A DNA stretch of 64,000 bases, taken from positions 3,038,001 through 3,102,000 of the forward strand of contig NZ_CP032487.1 of assembly GCF_004124235.1 (NCBI RefSeq), read 5' to 3'. This document shows, piece after piece, positions 49,917 to 60,757 of this stretch. The position numbers and the translations under genes were made by a program. The DNA is from Yersinia hibernica. GTDB taxonomy: Bacteria; Pseudomonadota; Gammaproteobacteria; Enterobacterales; Enterobacteriaceae. Positions within the stretch are counted from its first letter, which is position 1; each line of letters starts with the position of its first letter. The notes under the pieces were generated by a model. It was not told the origin of the DNA, did no database searches, and saw only the letters and a list, made by a program, of their open reading frames with translations.

Positions 49917-52544
49917 TTATAATCGAGATGCCACCCATGCTTCAACACTTGCTAATGCTGACGGCAATGCTTGCACATCGGTACCACCCGCCTGAGCCAT
50001 ATCAGGGCGTCCACCGCCTTTACCGCCAACCTGCTGGGCAATATCGGCAATTAACTCACCCGCTTTTACTTTGCCGGTGAGGTCTTTAGTGACACCAACA
50101 ATAAGGCTAACCTTATCTTCTGCTGTCGTCGCCAGCACAATAATAGCGGAACCCAGTTGATTTTTAAGGTCATCAACCATTGTACGCAACATTTTTGGCT
50201 CAACGTTATCTAACTGACTAACAAGAAGTTTCACACCATTGACCCATTTAGCATCGGACGATAATGAGGCACTTTCCTGAGCAGCTTGCTGATCTTTTAA
50301 TTGCTGCAGTTCACGCTCCAGCATTTTACTGCGATCCAATACCGCGCGGACTTTATCTGCCAAGCTATGGACATCACCTTTAACCAGATGAGCAACATCC
50401 TGAAGCAGGTCACTCTCCTGGTGCAACAGTGCAATCGCCCCCTCGCCTGTGACAGCTTCAATACGGCGAATCCCGGCGGCAGTACCCGACTCAGATAAAA
50501 TGCGGAACAGACCAATATCACCAGTACGGCTGGCATGGATACCACCACATAGCTCGGTGGAGAAATCCCCCATGGTCAAGACCCGCACTTGGTCGTCATA
50601 CTTTTCGCCGAACAGTGCCATTGCGCCTTTTTCTTTCGCCGCATCCAACGCCATGACTTCAGTTTGGACGGGCATATTACGCCGAATTTGCTCGTTAACC
50701 ATATCCTCGACCTGACGAATTTGTTCCGGTTTCATTGCTTCAAAATGAGAGAAATCAAAACGCAGATATTTATCATTAACTAACGAGCCTTTCTGAGCAA
50801 CATGGTCGCCCAATGTCTTGCGCAATGCTGCGTGCAGCAAGTGAGTTGCTGAATGATTCAAACGAATACGATTACGCCGCGCAACATCCACTTGAGCATC
50901 AATGCTGTGATTAACTCGCAATGTTCCATGAGTCAATTGCCCAAGATGGCCGATAGCTTGGCCATACTTCTGAGTATCATTTACAGCAAAAGTGGCGGTC
51001 GCATTTTTCAGCTCGCCTTTATCACCAACCTGACCACCAGACTCACCATAGAATGGCGTTTGATTCAATACGACAACCGCTTCTTCACCGGCATGAATCT
51101 CATCAACAGCTTTGCCATCACGGAACAGCGCAGTGACGGTAGCCTGTTGGTGGACATGGTCATAGCCAGAGAACTGGCTGGCGCTATCAACACGAATCAG
51201 GCTGTTATAGTCAGCACCGAAGCCACTGGATTCACGAGCGCGACGGCGCTGATCTTCCATTGCTTGCTCAAAACCAACCTCATCAACTTTCAGATTGCGC
51301 TCACGGCAAACATCGGCAGTTAAATCAACAGGGAAGCCGTAGGTGTCGTATAGGCGGAAAGCCGTTTCACCATCAAGGGTATCACCGGTTAACTTGCTGA
51401 GTTCTTCATCCAAGAGAGCCAGGCCGCGCTCTAATGTCCGCGCGAACTGCTCTTCTTCCGTTTTCAGCACCTGCTCAACCATCGCCTGCTGCTGTTTCAA
51501 TTCATTAGCAGCTGAGCCCATAACCGTAATCAGCGGAGCAACCAGCTTGTAGAAGAAAGTATCTTTCGCCCCCAGCATATTTCCATGACGAATAGCACGA
51601 CGAATGATACGGCGCAGAACATAGCCGCGGTTTTCATTCGACGGAATAACACCATCAGAAATCAGGAAAGCACAAGAGCGAATATGGTCAGCAATAACAC
51701 GCAGTGACTTGCTAGAAAGATCAGTAGCCCCCGTGACATCAGCCACTGCGCGAATTAAATCGCGGAACAGGTCAATTTCGTAGTTAGAATTAACATGCTG
51801 TAATACCGCAGCAATGCGCTCCAGCCCCATGCCGGTATCAACTGATGGCTTAGGTAATGGCAGCATGGTGCCATCAGACTGGCGGTTGAACTGCATGAAG
51901 ACGATATTCCAGATCTCAATATAGCGATCGCCATCTTCTTGCGCCGAACCTGGAGGGCCGCCCCAAATATGGTCACCATGGTCAAAGAAAATCTCTGTGC
52001 ATGGGCCGCAAGGGCCAGTATCACCCATTTGCCAGAAGTTGTCAGAGGCAAAGGCACCGCCTTTGTTATCACCTATGCGAATAATACGCTCACGAGGAAT
52101 CCCAATGTCATTAGCCCAGATCTCATAGGCCTCATCGTCAGTTTCGTAAACAGTTACCCACAGTTTGTCTTTCGGTAAATTAAACCACTGCTCGCCGGTT
52201 AATAACTCCCAAGCGAAACTGATAGCATCATGTTTGAAGTAATCACCGAAACTGAAGTTACCTAACATTTCGAAGAAGGTGTGGTGACGTGCGGTATACC
52301 CTACGTTTTCAAGGTCATTATGCTTACCACCTGCTCGCACACAGCGCTGAGAGGTCGTCGCACGGGAATATGCCCGCTTATCCAAACCTAAGAAAACATC
52401 CTTAAACTGGTTCATCCCGGCATTGGTAAACAACAGCGTAGGGTCATTATTAGGGACCAAAGAGCTGCTTGATACAACCTGATGTCCCTTGCTATGGAAG
52501 AAATCGAGAAACGCTTGACGAATCTCAGCGGTGCTCTTGCTCAT
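49917..52544 (-). CDS. alaS: AlaS, alanyl-tRNA synthetase
   Basis: An 875-residue class II synthetase: catalytic domain (1-about 460), editing domain with the zinc ligands HSATHLLH and [15 protein letters not shown], and a C-Ala domain. It charges tRNA-Ala and clears mischarged Ser and Gly. The start [16 protein letters not shown] agrees with E. coli. Confidence 0.97.
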   Translation of the reverse strand: MSKSTAEIRQAFLDFFHSKGHQVVSSSSLVPNNDPTLLFTNAGMNQFKDVFLGLDKRAYSRATTSQRCVRAGGKHNDLENVGYTARHHTFFEMLGNFSFGDYFKHDAISFAWELLTGEQWFNLPKDKLWVTVYETDDEAYEIWANDIGIPRERIIRIGDNKGGAFASDNFWQMGDTGPCGPCTEIFFDHGDHIWGGPPGSAQEDGDRYIEIWNIVFMQFNRQSDGTMLPLPKPSVDTGMGLERIAAVLQHVNSNYEIDLFRDLIRAVADVTGATDLSSKSLRVIADHIRSCAFLISDGVIPSNENRGYVLRRIIRRAIRHGNMLGAKDTFFYKLVAPLITVMGSAANELKQQQAMVEQVLKTEEEQFARTLERGLALLDEELSKLTGDTLDGETAFRLYDTYGFPVDLTADVCRERNLKVDEVGFEQAMEDQRRRARESSGFGADYNSLIRVDSASQFSGYDHVHQQATVTALFRDGKAVDEIHAGEEAVVVLNQTPFYGESGGQVGDKGELKNATATFAVNDTQKYGQAIGHLGQLTHGTLRVNHSIDAQVDVARRNRIRLNHSATHLLHAALRKTLGDHVAQKGSLVNDKYLRFDFSHFEAMKPEQIRQVEDMVNEQIRRNMPVQTEVMALDAAKEKGAMALFGEKYDDQVRVLTMGDFSTELCGGIHASRTGDIGLFRILSESGTAAGIRRIEAVTGEGAIALLHQESDLLQDVAHLVKGDVHSLADKVRAVLDRSKMLERELQQLKDQQAAQESASLSSDAKWVNGVKLLVSQLDNVEPKMLRTMVDDLKNQLGSAIIVLATTAEDKVSLIVGVTKDLTGKVKAGELIADIAQQVGGKGGGRPDMAQAGGTDVQALPSALASVEAWVASRL

Positions 52545-52684
52545 AATTGTCCCGGAAACAAGCTAAAAGAATAGCCCGCAAGCAAATTGAGTTACTTAAA
52601 ACGGCAACACAATGGGTAAGCTCACGAACAAAAAGTGGGACTAAGATAAATTTTCTTCGAGGGGAAGTAAAATCCTGTGTGCGT

Positions 52685-53188
52685 TCATTCGACAAAATCA
52701 TTGTAAATTGACTGAATTTCCTCCTGGAAGAAACCACGATAGAGAAGATAGCGCTGAACTTTAACCTTCTCTTTCCATTCAACCGGTAAAACTTCACTAA
52801 ATTTACGCTGGGCGACTTCTTTTGCGAGTAAGCACCAATCTATTTCACTAATTCCAAAAGCAGCTTGAATGAGTTCTTTATCGACACCCTTTTGCATCAA
52901 TTCGGAACGGATACGCTGTGCGCCATATCCTTTACGACTACGGCTATTAATGTAGCTGGTAGCAAAGCGGGAATCATCCAACCAATTATGTTGGTAGCAA
53001 TAAGCAATAACTTGCTCGATAACTTGCGGATCAATATCTGCGACGGGCTCGCCGCCCCCATTGCCCGTGAGTTTTCCCCACTGACCTTTTGCAGAAAATG
53101 GCTGCAATGCAAGCTTGCGACGTAATTCAGATTCACTATGATCACGTTGAGAGAGTAGCCTCATGGCGCGGCTTAGTAGGTCATTCAT
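52685..53188 (-). CDS. recX: RecX, RecA modulator
   Basis: A 167-residue, all-helical protein that caps and limits RecA filaments. Conserved RDHSESELRRKLA, YLNDSRF-type WLDDSRFATSYI and SRKGYGAQRIRSEL are present. It follows recA with a terminator between, which probably allows partial readthrough as in E. coli. Confidence 0.93.
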   Translation of the reverse strand: MNDLLSRAMRLLSQRDHSESELRRKLALQPFSAKGQWGKLTGNGGGEPVADIDPQVIEQVIAYCYQHNWLDDSRFATSYINSRSRKGYGAQRIRSELMQKGVDKELIQAAFGISEIDWCLLAKEVAQRKFSEVLPVEWKEKVKVQRYLLYRGFFQEEIQSIYNDFVE

Positions 53189-53348
53189 AGATATCCTTCT
53201 TGCATGAGGTCACAGAGGTACTAGCGGCACTCACTACCCGGGCTGTCATTGAGTTGAACTTCTGCCAGATTGCTGCTTATGGGCTTATAGCAGCGCCAAT
53301 GATACCAAAATAAATATACATTGAAGCCACTACATACCCGCGTTTACT

Positions 53349-53378
53349 AAAACGGCCCACTTATAAGTGAGCCGTTTG
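53349..53378 (-). terminator. Hairpin between recA and recX
   Basis: Minus strand ACGGCTCACTTATAAGTGGGCCGT is almost a perfect palindrome (12-bp half-stems, one wobble), followed by TTTAG. It begins about 45 bases after the recA stop. Confidence 0.75.
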
Positions 53379-53419
53379 TTAACTACCTAATTTGTTAACC
53401 AAATCTATGATCGTGCAAA

Positions 53420-54481
53420 TTAAAACTCTTCGCTGGTTTCATCTGTTTCATCAGCAAATGCTACTGCAACAGGTTGTTCACCATTGCCCCCATTTAGGAG
53501 CATTTCACGTAATTTTTTATCCAACTCAGCAGCAACCGCTGGGTTTTCTTTTAAGTAGTTACTGGCATTCGCTTTACCCTGACCAATCTTGTCACCGTTA
53601 TAGCTATACCAAGCACCTGCTTTCTCAATTAGTTTGTGCTTAACACCTAAATCAACAAGTTCACCATTAATGTTGATACCTTCACCATACAGGATCTGGA
53701 ATTCGGCTTGTTTAAATGGTGCCGCGATTTTGTTTTTCACCACTTTAACGCGAGTCTCGCTACCTACAACCACATCACCTTCTTTTACTGCACCAATACG
53801 ACGAATATCTAAACGCACCGAGGCATAAAATTTAAGGGCGTTACCGCCAGTTGTGGTTTCAGGGTTGCCAAACATAACGCCGATTTTCATACGGATCTGG
53901 TTAATGAAGATCAACAAGGTATTCGCATTCTTCAGGTTACCTGCCAATTTACGCATGGCCTGGCTCATCATACGTGCTGCAAGCCCCATGTGAGAGTCAC
54001 CGATTTCACCCTCAATTTCAGCTTTTGGTGTCAATGCGGCCACGGAGTCAACGATGATGACATCAACTGCACCAGAGCGAGTTAGTGCGTCACAAATTTC
54101 CAGTGCTTGTTCGCCAGTATCTGGCTGGGAACACAGCAGGTTATCAATATCTACGCCTAACTTTTTAGCATAAATTGGATCAAGAGCATGCTCAGCATCG
54201 ATAAAGGCGCAGGTTTTACCTTCGCGCTGTGCGGCAGCAATAACTTGTAAGGTCAGTGTTGTTTTACCGGATGATTCTGGGCCATAAATCTCAACAATAC
54301 GCCCCATTGGCAGGCCACCCGCCCCCAATGCAATATCAAGAGAAAGAGAACCAGTAGAGATGGTTTCAACATCCATTGAGCGGTCTTCGCCAAGGCGCAT
54401 GATAGAGCCTTTGCCAAATTGCTTTTCAATTTGGCCCAGTGCTGCTGCTAACGCCTTTTGTTTATTCTCATCAATAGCCAT
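53420..54481 (-). CDS. recA: RecA recombinase
   Basis: A 353-residue recombinase and SOS co-protease, same length as E. coli RecA. Walker [10 protein letters not shown] (66-74), Walker [11 protein letters not shown] and loop L2 region [22 protein letters not shown] are intact; the C-terminus is acidic. The start [12 protein letters not shown] is at 54481; the longer in-frame ORF is rejected because it would begin inside the LexA-controlled leader. Confidence 0.98.
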   Translation of the reverse strand: MAIDENKQKALAAALGQIEKQFGKGSIMRLGEDRSMDVETISTGSLSLDIALGAGGLPMGRIVEIYGPESSGKTTLTLQVIAAAQREGKTCAFIDAEHALDPIYAKKLGVDIDNLLCSQPDTGEQALEICDALTRSGAVDVIIVDSVAALTPKAEIEGEIGDSHMGLAARMMSQAMRKLAGNLKNANTLLIFINQIRMKIGVMFGNPETTTGGNALKFYASVRLDIRRIGAVKEGDVVVGSETRVKVVKNKIAAPFKQAEFQILYGEGININGELVDLGVKHKLIEKAGAWYSYNGDKIGQGKANASNYLKENPAVAAELDKKLREMLLNGGNGEQPVAVAFADETDETSEEF

Positions 54482-54558
54482 TTTTACTCCCTCTCTGGGA
54501 TGCCGGGTTGCCCCTGTCATCACCACTGAATGTTGTTTTGTGCAGGAAATTACCACTA

Positions 54559-54586
54559 ATTATACTGTACAATCATACAGTATCAA
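54559..54586 (-). promoter_or_regulatory. recA promoter with LexA operator
   Basis: Minus strand -35 TTGATA (54581-54586), 16 bases, -10 TATAAT (54559-54564). The 20-bp SOS box TACTGT-N8-ACAGTA (54563-54582) fills the spacer, so LexA blocks RNA polymerase directly. Same layout as E. coli. Confidence 0.95.
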
Positions 54587-54588
54587 GA

Positions 54589-55083
54589 CTAATTTTGCAG
54601 AAAATTATCTAATAGCGTTTGTAGTGCGAAAACAGCCGCTTGTAACCTCACATCATCACGGTCACCGTAAAAAAGCTGCTGACTGACTAAAATCTGACCA
54701 TCATGCGAGACAAAAGCAAACCATACCGTACCAACCGGCTTCTCCGCGGTACCGCCATCAGGCCCAGCTACGCCGCTTATTGATACCGCAAAGTCCGCGT
54801 TTGCTGCTCGCAATGCGCCTAATGCCATCTCGCGAACTACGGCTTCACTGACTGCGCCATGCTCTGACAACGTACTTTCTTTTACACCCAGTAAATCATG
54901 TTTTGCCGCATTACTGTAAGTCACAAAGCCCCGGTCGAAATAGGCTGAGCTGCCCGCGATATCAGTCAAGGCTTTGGCCACCCATCCTCCGGTGCAAGAT
55001 TCAGCACAGGTAATCCAAGCCGCACGCTCTTTTAGCTTATTACCTACCGCAATACTGAGCTGACGTAATTGTTTCTCGCGCAT
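54589..55083 (-). CDS. pncC: PncC (YgaD), nicotinamide-nucleotide amidase
   Basis: A 164-residue CinA C-terminal-domain enzyme that deamidates NMN to nicotinate mononucleotide in NAD recycling. The active-site serine lies in AESCTGGWVAKALTDIAGSS; SISGVAGPDGGTAEKPVGTV is conserved. It is the standalone form, without the CinA N-terminal domain. E. coli has mltB upstream; here an MFS gene diverges from it. Confidence 0.92.
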   Translation of the reverse strand: MREKQLRQLSIAVGNKLKERAAWITCAESCTGGWVAKALTDIAGSSAYFDRGFVTYSNAAKHDLLGVKESTLSEHGAVSEAVVREMALGALRAANADFAVSISGVAGPDGGTAEKPVGTVWFAFVSHDGQILVSQQLFYGDRDDVRLQAAVFALQTLLDNFLQN

Positions 55084-55318
55084 TATTGCCCCCTACTCGA
55101 ATGAAATCCACTGCTGCCGATAGTAGCACTTCTTTCCGCCATAACGACAACAGCGGTTAGTTATGCGAAACGCCTCGCAAGGTTTCATGAAAAAAAGTGT
55201 ATTGCCCTACAAAGCTTTACCTCAGGGACTCAGCTGTTAGTATCAAAATAAAGACGATGCGGCTGGCAATATCTGTCGTAGCGGCAAATATCCGGGATGA
55301 TGAACTAAGGACGTGACA

Positions 55319-56647
55319 GTGAAAAAAATTCTTAACGCCTTCTTCCCTCTTTATAGCGCCACCGTATTGATGCTATTGGGTTCAGGTTTATTGACCACGT
55401 ATATCTCGTTAAGGTTGACCACCATCCATGTCTCTGGCGCATTAATTGGGGCCATCATTGCCGCAAACTATATTGGTTTAGTCATCGGAGGTAAGGTAGG
55501 CCATTTCCTGATTGCTCGAGTTGGGCATATCCGTGCTTATGTGGCCTGTGCAGGCATCATTACGGCGGCGGTACTAAGCCATGGGCTGACTGAATACATC
55601 CCCGCCTGGGTGGTTTTACGCTTGATTATTGGTCTCTGCATGATGTGTCAGTTTATGGTGCTGGAAAGCTGGCTTAATGACCAAGCCGAGTCTAACCAGC
55701 GCGGCACAGTATTTGGCTTTTATATGGCCGCAACCTATGCGGGCATGGCGTTGGGCCAGGTGGTATTGATGCTTCAACCTGAGTTGGGTCTGAGCACACT
55801 GATGATTATTGCTCTGTTTTTTGCTCTTTGTCTGGTGCCAGTTGCACTGACGACTCGCAGTAATGCCCAACAGATGTCGCCAGCCCCTATGGAGCTGAAA
55901 TTCTTTATCAGTTCGATCCCCAAAATACTGGCATCGACATTAGTCATTGGCATGATTGTCGGCTCGTTTTATGGCCTGGCACCGGTCTATGCCAGCTTGC
56001 AATCGCTTTCTACTCAAGAAACCGGCCTGTTTATGGCATTGTCTATCTTTGCCGGTCTGGTCGCCCAGCTCCCACTCAGTTGGTTGTCCGATCGCTATAA
56101 CCGTACGTTATTAATACGAATTAATGCTTTATTACTGGCATTAACCGCACTCCCATTGGCGCTAGTGCCTCATATATCGTTCCATTTTTTATTGGGTTTG
56201 GGCTTTATCGTCAGTATGTTGCAATTTACCCTTTATCCGTTAGTCGTTGCCTTAGCCAATGACCTGATTGCGCCAGAACGAAGAGTTTCTTTAGCTGCTT
56301 GTTTATTGATGTCATTCGGAGTCGGTGCCAGTATCGGCCCACTTGCCGTGGGGGCACTAATTGCACCTCTGGGTGGCAATATTCTGTATGCGTTCTTCTC
56401 TCTCTGCGGCTTAAGCCTGATAGCACTCAGCAGAACTGTACAACAGGATCAGGATGAATTTGTTAACGATGCCCCAGTGCCACATATGGCAATACCTGAC
56501 AGTCTGGTCAGTTCTCCACTGTCCCCGGCGCTAAATCCCAGTTTTGATGAGCAGTTGATCCACGACATTATGCCGCCGCCAGAGCAATCCGAAGCAGAAA
56601 AAAGCCCCATGGCGCCCCTCTCCGAGGATGAGTATCAACAGCATTAA
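55319..56647 (+). CDS. MFS transporter, YcaD-like
   Basis: A 442-residue, 12-segment major facilitator protein of the YcaD type. I choose GTG 55319 (MKKILNAFFPL) because AAGGA is about nine bases before it; GTG 55313 is too close. The last about 55 residues form a long polar, Pro/Glu-rich cytoplasmic tail with IMPPPEQSEAEKSPMAPLSE, unusual for the family. Substrate unknown. It points toward the sugar-regulator gene 155 bases away, so it may belong to the sugar locus, but no shared operon is proven. Confidence 0.75.
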   Translation: MKKILNAFFPLYSATVLMLLGSGLLTTYISLRLTTIHVSGALIGAIIAANYIGLVIGGKVGHFLIARVGHIRAYVACAGIITAAVLSHGLTEYIPAWVVLRLIIGLCMMCQFMVLESWLNDQAESNQRGTVFGFYMAATYAGMALGQVVLMLQPELGLSTLMIIALFFALCLVPVALTTRSNAQQMSPAPMELKFFISSIPKILASTLVIGMIVGSFYGLAPVYASLQSLSTQETGLFMALSIFAGLVAQLPLSWLSDRYNRTLLIRINALLLALTALPLALVPHISFHFLLGLGFIVSMLQFTLYPLVVALANDLIAPERRVSLAACLLMSFGVGASIGPLAVGALIAPLGGNILYAFFSLCGLSLIALSRTVQQDQDEFVNDAPVPHMAIPDSLVSSPLSPALNPSFDEQLIHDIMPPPEQSEAEKSPMAPLSEDEYQQH

Positions 56648-56802
56648 TGCTAATGGTGACAGACATCTCTTATACCCTGTCATCTCGAGATATATGTGCT
56701 TTTGCTCATTATTGACTCAAAAAGGCGCTAGTTTGGTACTGCTTGTTATTTATTCGGCTTTGAATAAAAATACCAGCACCAGGTATTTAGCAGGATGGAA
56801 CC

Positions 56803-57747
56803 ATGTCGAGACAAGATGAACAACGGTTATTGGTGAAAATAGCTACGCTGTATTACACCGAAGGCATGAAGCAATCTGAAATTGCTGACAGCTTGCATTT
56901 ATCTCAGTCTTTTGTCTCACGGGCGATAACCCGCTGCGTCAAGGAAGGCGTGGTTAAAATCAGTGTTATCCAGCCGCCTAACATGTTTATTGGCATCGAA
57001 TCACGGATTCAAAAACACTATGGAATTGACCAGGCTATTGTGGTGGATATCGCTGATGACGCCAGTTCCGCCCAGATAAAACAGGCTATCGGCTCTGCGG
57101 CAGCTCATTATATGCAAACCAGTATTCGCCCCAATGATATGGTGGGCATCTCTTCATGGAGCAGCACTATTCGGGCAATGGTCGATAACCTTCACCCGCT
57201 GAACATCAAAACCAGTGGTGTGATTCAGTTATTAGGCGGGGTTGGCCCCAACGGCAATGTGCAGGCCACCTTGTTAACACAATCATTGGCAAATATTCTA
57301 AATTGTCCGGCCTACTTGCTGCCCGCGCAAAGTATCGAGCGCTCAACCGAGGATCGCGCCCGGCTGATATCCAGCGGTGAAGTCGCTGATGTAGTGAATA
57401 AATTTGCTGAAGTTGACCTAGCATTAGTGGGTATCGGTGACTTAGAACCGTCACAGTTGTTGAAAAATTCCGGTAACTATTACCATGAAGAAATGCTGAA
57501 ATTACTGGCAGAACGTGGGGCAGTGGGCGATTTATGTTTGCATTATTTTGATGCCGCTGGCAATGCCGTGCTCAGCGATGAAGAGGATCCGGTGATTGGC
57601 ATGTCATTGCCGCAATTACGAGCTTGCCCACGGGTCGTGGCACTGGCAGGTGGTGTCGGGAAAAGTGCCGCTATTCGCGGTGCGCTGACAGGCAATTATA
57701 TTGACGTATTAATTACCGACAGAATTACCGCTGAGACATTACTGTAG
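56803..57747 (+). CDS. SorC-family sugar-responsive transcriptional regulator
   Basis: A 314-residue SorC/DeoR-type regulator. N-terminal HTH at about residues 18-50 (GMKQSEIADSLHLSQSFVSRA), then a NagB-like sugar-phosphate-binding domain (about 60-314) with QLLGGVGP and ALAGGVGKSAAIRGAL. SorC proteins usually sense a phosphorylated pathway intermediate. It is tail-to-tail with the isomerase of the sugar operon, separated by a small hairpin, and is its likely regulator. Confidence 0.85.
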   Translation: MSRQDEQRLLVKIATLYYTEGMKQSEIADSLHLSQSFVSRAITRCVKEGVVKISVIQPPNMFIGIESRIQKHYGIDQAIVVDIADDASSAQIKQAIGSAAAHYMQTSIRPNDMVGISSWSSTIRAMVDNLHPLNIKTSGVIQLLGGVGPNGNVQATLLTQSLANILNCPAYLLPAQSIERSTEDRARLISSGEVADVVNKFAEVDLALVGIGDLEPSQLLKNSGNYYHEEMLKLLAERGAVGDLCLHYFDAAGNAVLSDEEDPVIGMSLPQLRACPRVVALAGGVGKSAAIRGALTGNYIDVLITDRITAETLL

Positions 57748-57760
57748 CCATATAGTTAAT

Positions 57761-57778
57761 CGCACCGTCCTTGGTGCG
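57761..57778. terminator. Small hairpin between the regulator and isomerase genes
   Basis: CGCACC (57761-57766) pairs with GGTGCG (57773-57778) between two convergent genes. It lacks a clear T-run on either side. Confidence 0.35.
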
Positions 57779-57807
57779 CAATGATTTAAGGACTTAACAT
57801 AAATAGC

Positions 57808-59229
57808 TTATTTTGCATGCCAGTAACAATCAACGCCCAGATATTTACTGAATGCTTCTTGCAATACTTTAGCTGTGGCTGAATGATTCATCGCCACATG
57901 ATGCTCGAAACCATGGTTACAGATGTGTGTCAGTAAACTTTCCAGTTGCGGCACTTCCACCACGGCACGGCATCCAACGGTATCCAGCTCATCACTGACA
58001 GAGCGCCCCTCTCCTACATAGGCGCGCACTTGGCCGGTAAAATCATCGGAGGAGAGGCGAAAATAAGTCAATGGCCCAGACTTCATGCGGCCATGGACAG
58101 CTCCGCAGGTATTCTCACAACCCACCGTTGTTCCAATAATATCCGCAGTGCCCATGGTTGAGCTTTCCAAACTTTCGCTGGCAAAATTACCGCAATGGAA
58201 TAGCACACACTTATCTCGCTCTGCGCCAAAATTATTATTCCAGTCAGCAATTGAGGCCGGAGCCAGTGAGCAACTCGCCAGCGCGTACATTGATAGCGCT
58301 CCCATCACATCCACCTCACAAGCACTTGGCATTAATTGCCCAGACATCACACTCATAATGGAGCAGACGTTGATCCCCAGATTTTGTTGCAGTGATGTCC
58401 AGCACTGCATGGCGGTGGTATCAATATCATTGGCAATAATCCACTCACTGATAACCACGAACAATTTTGCCATTTTGTGCAGTTTATCTTGCGGGATAGC
58501 CTGGGTATCACCATTCGCTTTTAAGAGAGCCAATTTTTCATCGACACGGATATCATTATCACTGAGGTTAGCCACGCGGAAAAACACCTCGGATAAATCG
58601 AGGGTTTCAACTGTAATCCCCAAATTTTCTAATAACTTTTCGCTGTAACGCACGGTATTAAAGTTAGTCGGGCGTGCGCCGATCGCCCCAACCCGCACCC
58701 GTTTCATGGCATGCACCACACGGCACAGCTGTACAAACTGTTCGACATCGCGGCTAAAAATTTCGCTGTTTAAACTGCAAACATGCTGCTGAGTCAATGT
58801 GAATGGAATGCCATATTGGCGCAGGTTATTACAGAGTGATATTTTGCCGCAGAAACTGTCCCGACGGGTCGCCAGCCCCATTTTATCCAGTGCATCTTCT
58901 TCGGCCTGCACCAATACCGGCACTTTCAGGCCAGAAAGACGAATGGCATCGGAGACACTTTTTTCATCACCAAAGTTAGGCAAAATGACCACCACACCGT
59001 GGATTTCTTCGCGGTGTTTACGGAACAATTCGGCACACACTTTGGCGTCACGCCAGTTTTCTACCCCACCGAGCGGGGTTTGCTCCTCATTGAGCATAAT
59101 GGTGTTAATTCCCAGGCGGTCGAACAGTGCCTGGGCATCACGGCGCGCGTCTGCCACTAGATAGCTTGGGAAGAAACCCCGGTTGCCGATAATCACCGCA
59201 AAAGTTAACTTACGAGGTATTGCTGACAT
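57808..59229 (-). CDS. L-fucose/L-arabinose isomerase family protein
   Basis: A 473-residue member of the fucose isomerase superfamily. Candidate metal ligands Glu305 (CEVDVMG) and Asp329 (IADW) have the same 24-residue spacing as Glu337/Asp361 of E. coli FucI, and a His (442 or 443, in EHHVAMNH) is placed like the third ligand. It is shorter than FucI (591) and differs from AraA, so its sugar is probably neither. It is expected to convert an aldose to the ketose taken by the next enzyme. Last gene of the operon, 20 bases after the kinase. Confidence 0.75.
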   Translation of the reverse strand: MSAIPRKLTFAVIIGNRGFFPSYLVADARRDAQALFDRLGINTIMLNEEQTPLGGVENWRDAKVCAELFRKHREEIHGVVVILPNFGDEKSVSDAIRLSGLKVPVLVQAEEDALDKMGLATRRDSFCGKISLCNNLRQYGIPFTLTQQHVCSLNSEIFSRDVEQFVQLCRVVHAMKRVRVGAIGARPTNFNTVRYSEKLLENLGITVETLDLSEVFFRVANLSDNDIRVDEKLALLKANGDTQAIPQDKLHKMAKLFVVISEWIIANDIDTTAMQCWTSLQQNLGINVCSIMSVMSGQLMPSACEVDVMGALSMYALASCSLAPASIADWNNNFGAERDKCVLFHCGNFASESLESSTMGTADIIGTTVGCENTCGAVHGRMKSGPLTYFRLSSDDFTGQVRAYVGEGRSVSDELDTVGCRAVVEVPQLESLLTHICNHGFEHHVAMNHSATAKVLQEAFSKYLGVDCYWHAK

Positions 59230-59249
59230 ATGCTTACTCCAGATTTGGG

Positions 59250-60755
59250 TTATTTCGGCTGAAAACGCGCGCGCGCGATGGCCGATTGCCAGAGGCTATA
59301 GTTATCTTGCATCTCCGCACTCTGAGCGCGCGGTTCGATGTATTCCACTTCGCGAGGCAGGGCGGCCAATTGCTGGCTATCCTGCCACCAACCAAGGGTT
59401 TTCCCGCCTAAATAAGCCGCCCCCAGTGCCGAGACTTCCGCGGTATGATTGCGTATCAGGGTGCGCTGGAGTAAATCGGCCTGGAATTGCATCAGCCAGC
59501 GATTACTGGTTGCCCCGCCATCAACCCGCAGCCGTTCAAGGCGGTGATGGCCGGCTCTTTCCATCGCAAAAAAGACATCCGCAATTTGGTAAGCAACAGA
59601 CTCTAGCCCAGCACGGGCCAGAACGGCGGGTGTGCTGGCGTCAGTCAGGCCACAGAACAAACCACGCGCCTGACTATCCCAATAAGGCGCGCCCAAACCT
59701 GATAATGCCGGCACAAAATAGACCCCTTGATTACCCGGCAGGCTTTGCGCCATGTCGGTCAGACGGGCTAAATCAGTGATTCCTAACATGCGCGAGACCC
59801 ACGCCACTGCGGAGCCGGTGTGGGTGATATTGCCCTCGAGGGCATAACGCAACTCACCGTCATGCCACGCGATGGTGGTGCTCAGGCCGTGACTCTGTGC
59901 ATTGGCTTGTTTTAACGTGGTCATCAGAGAAGACCCGGTGCCATAAGTGGCCTTGACTTCACCGGCGCTGCCGCCCCCTTGCCCATAGAGCGCAGCATGT
60001 GAATCACCAATTTGGGCGACAATCGGCACTCCCTGACCTAAGCCGATGATGCCAGTATTGCCGGTATGCCCATGGACAGCTGCCGAGGGCAAAACCGCCG
60101 GCAGACAGAGGCTGGGAATACCAAATAACGCCAACAAATCAGGGTCCCATTGCCCGGAATGGATATTGAATAGTTGGGTACGGGCAGCATTGGAAAAATC
60201 AGTAGAGAAACTTTGCCCCCCACTGAGTTGCCAGGTCAGCCAACAGTCGATGGTGCCGACACAAAGCTCGCCATGGGCCGCCCGCTCAACTCCCTGAGGG
60301 ATTTCGGCTAACATGCCATGGATTTTAGCCGCAGGGAACAGAGGGTCAATTTGCAACCCAGTGCGCTCTGCCACCATGGCGGCTTCGGGCAGTTGGCCCA
60401 GTGCTTGGCAAAAAGCCTCCGAGCGCCGGCACTGCCAACTAACCACTCGGCTCAGTGGAATACCGGTATCGCGCTGCCAAATAAGCACCGATTCGCGCTG
60501 GTTACTGATAGCAATTCCAGCAACCCGCGCGCCCACTAACTGACTCAGACAGCCCTCGATTGCCAGAGAAACTGCTTGCCAGATAGCGAGCGGGTCTTGT
60601 TCCGCCCAACCGGGCCTTGGGTGTTCCAGTTGCAAGGGCACCGATGCTTTCGCCAAAATCTGCCCAGCCGTATCCACTGCAATGGCTTTCGCGTTAGTGG
60701 TGCCCTCATCGATAGCCAAAATAATCGGTGACGCCGCCTGTCTGCTCGGTAACAT
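59250..60755 (-). CDS. FGGY-family carbohydrate kinase
   Basis: A 501-residue sugar kinase of the FGGY family, closest in style to glycerol kinase: DEGTTNAKAI at the N-terminus (D16-T20), HPRPGWAEQDPLAIW, AISNQRESVLIW and SWQCRR. The catalytic aspartate should be in QIGDSHAALYGQGG, and the ATP-side signature is YGTGSSLM...LRVDGGATSNRWLMQFQADLL. The substrate is inferred from position: the ketose made by the isomerase. It begins two bases after the transketolase C-terminal gene ends. Confidence 0.85.
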   Translation of the reverse strand: MLPSRQAASPIILAIDEGTTNAKAIAVDTAGQILAKASVPLQLEHPRPGWAEQDPLAIWQAVSLAIEGCLSQLVGARVAGIAISNQRESVLIWQRDTGIPLSRVVSWQCRRSEAFCQALGQLPEAAMVAERTGLQIDPLFPAAKIHGMLAEIPQGVERAAHGELCVGTIDCWLTWQLSGGQSFSTDFSNAARTQLFNIHSGQWDPDLLALFGIPSLCLPAVLPSAAVHGHTGNTGIIGLGQGVPIVAQIGDSHAALYGQGGGSAGEVKATYGTGSSLMTTLKQANAQSHGLSTTIAWHDGELRYALEGNITHTGSAVAWVSRMLGITDLARLTDMAQSLPGNQGVYFVPALSGLGAPYWDSQARGLFCGLTDASTPAVLARAGLESVAYQIADVFFAMERAGHHRLERLRVDGGATSNRWLMQFQADLLQRTLIRNHTAEVSALGAAYLGGKTLGWWQDSQQLAALPREVEYIEPRAQSAEMQDNYSLWQSAIARARFQPK

Positions 60756-60757
60756 AG

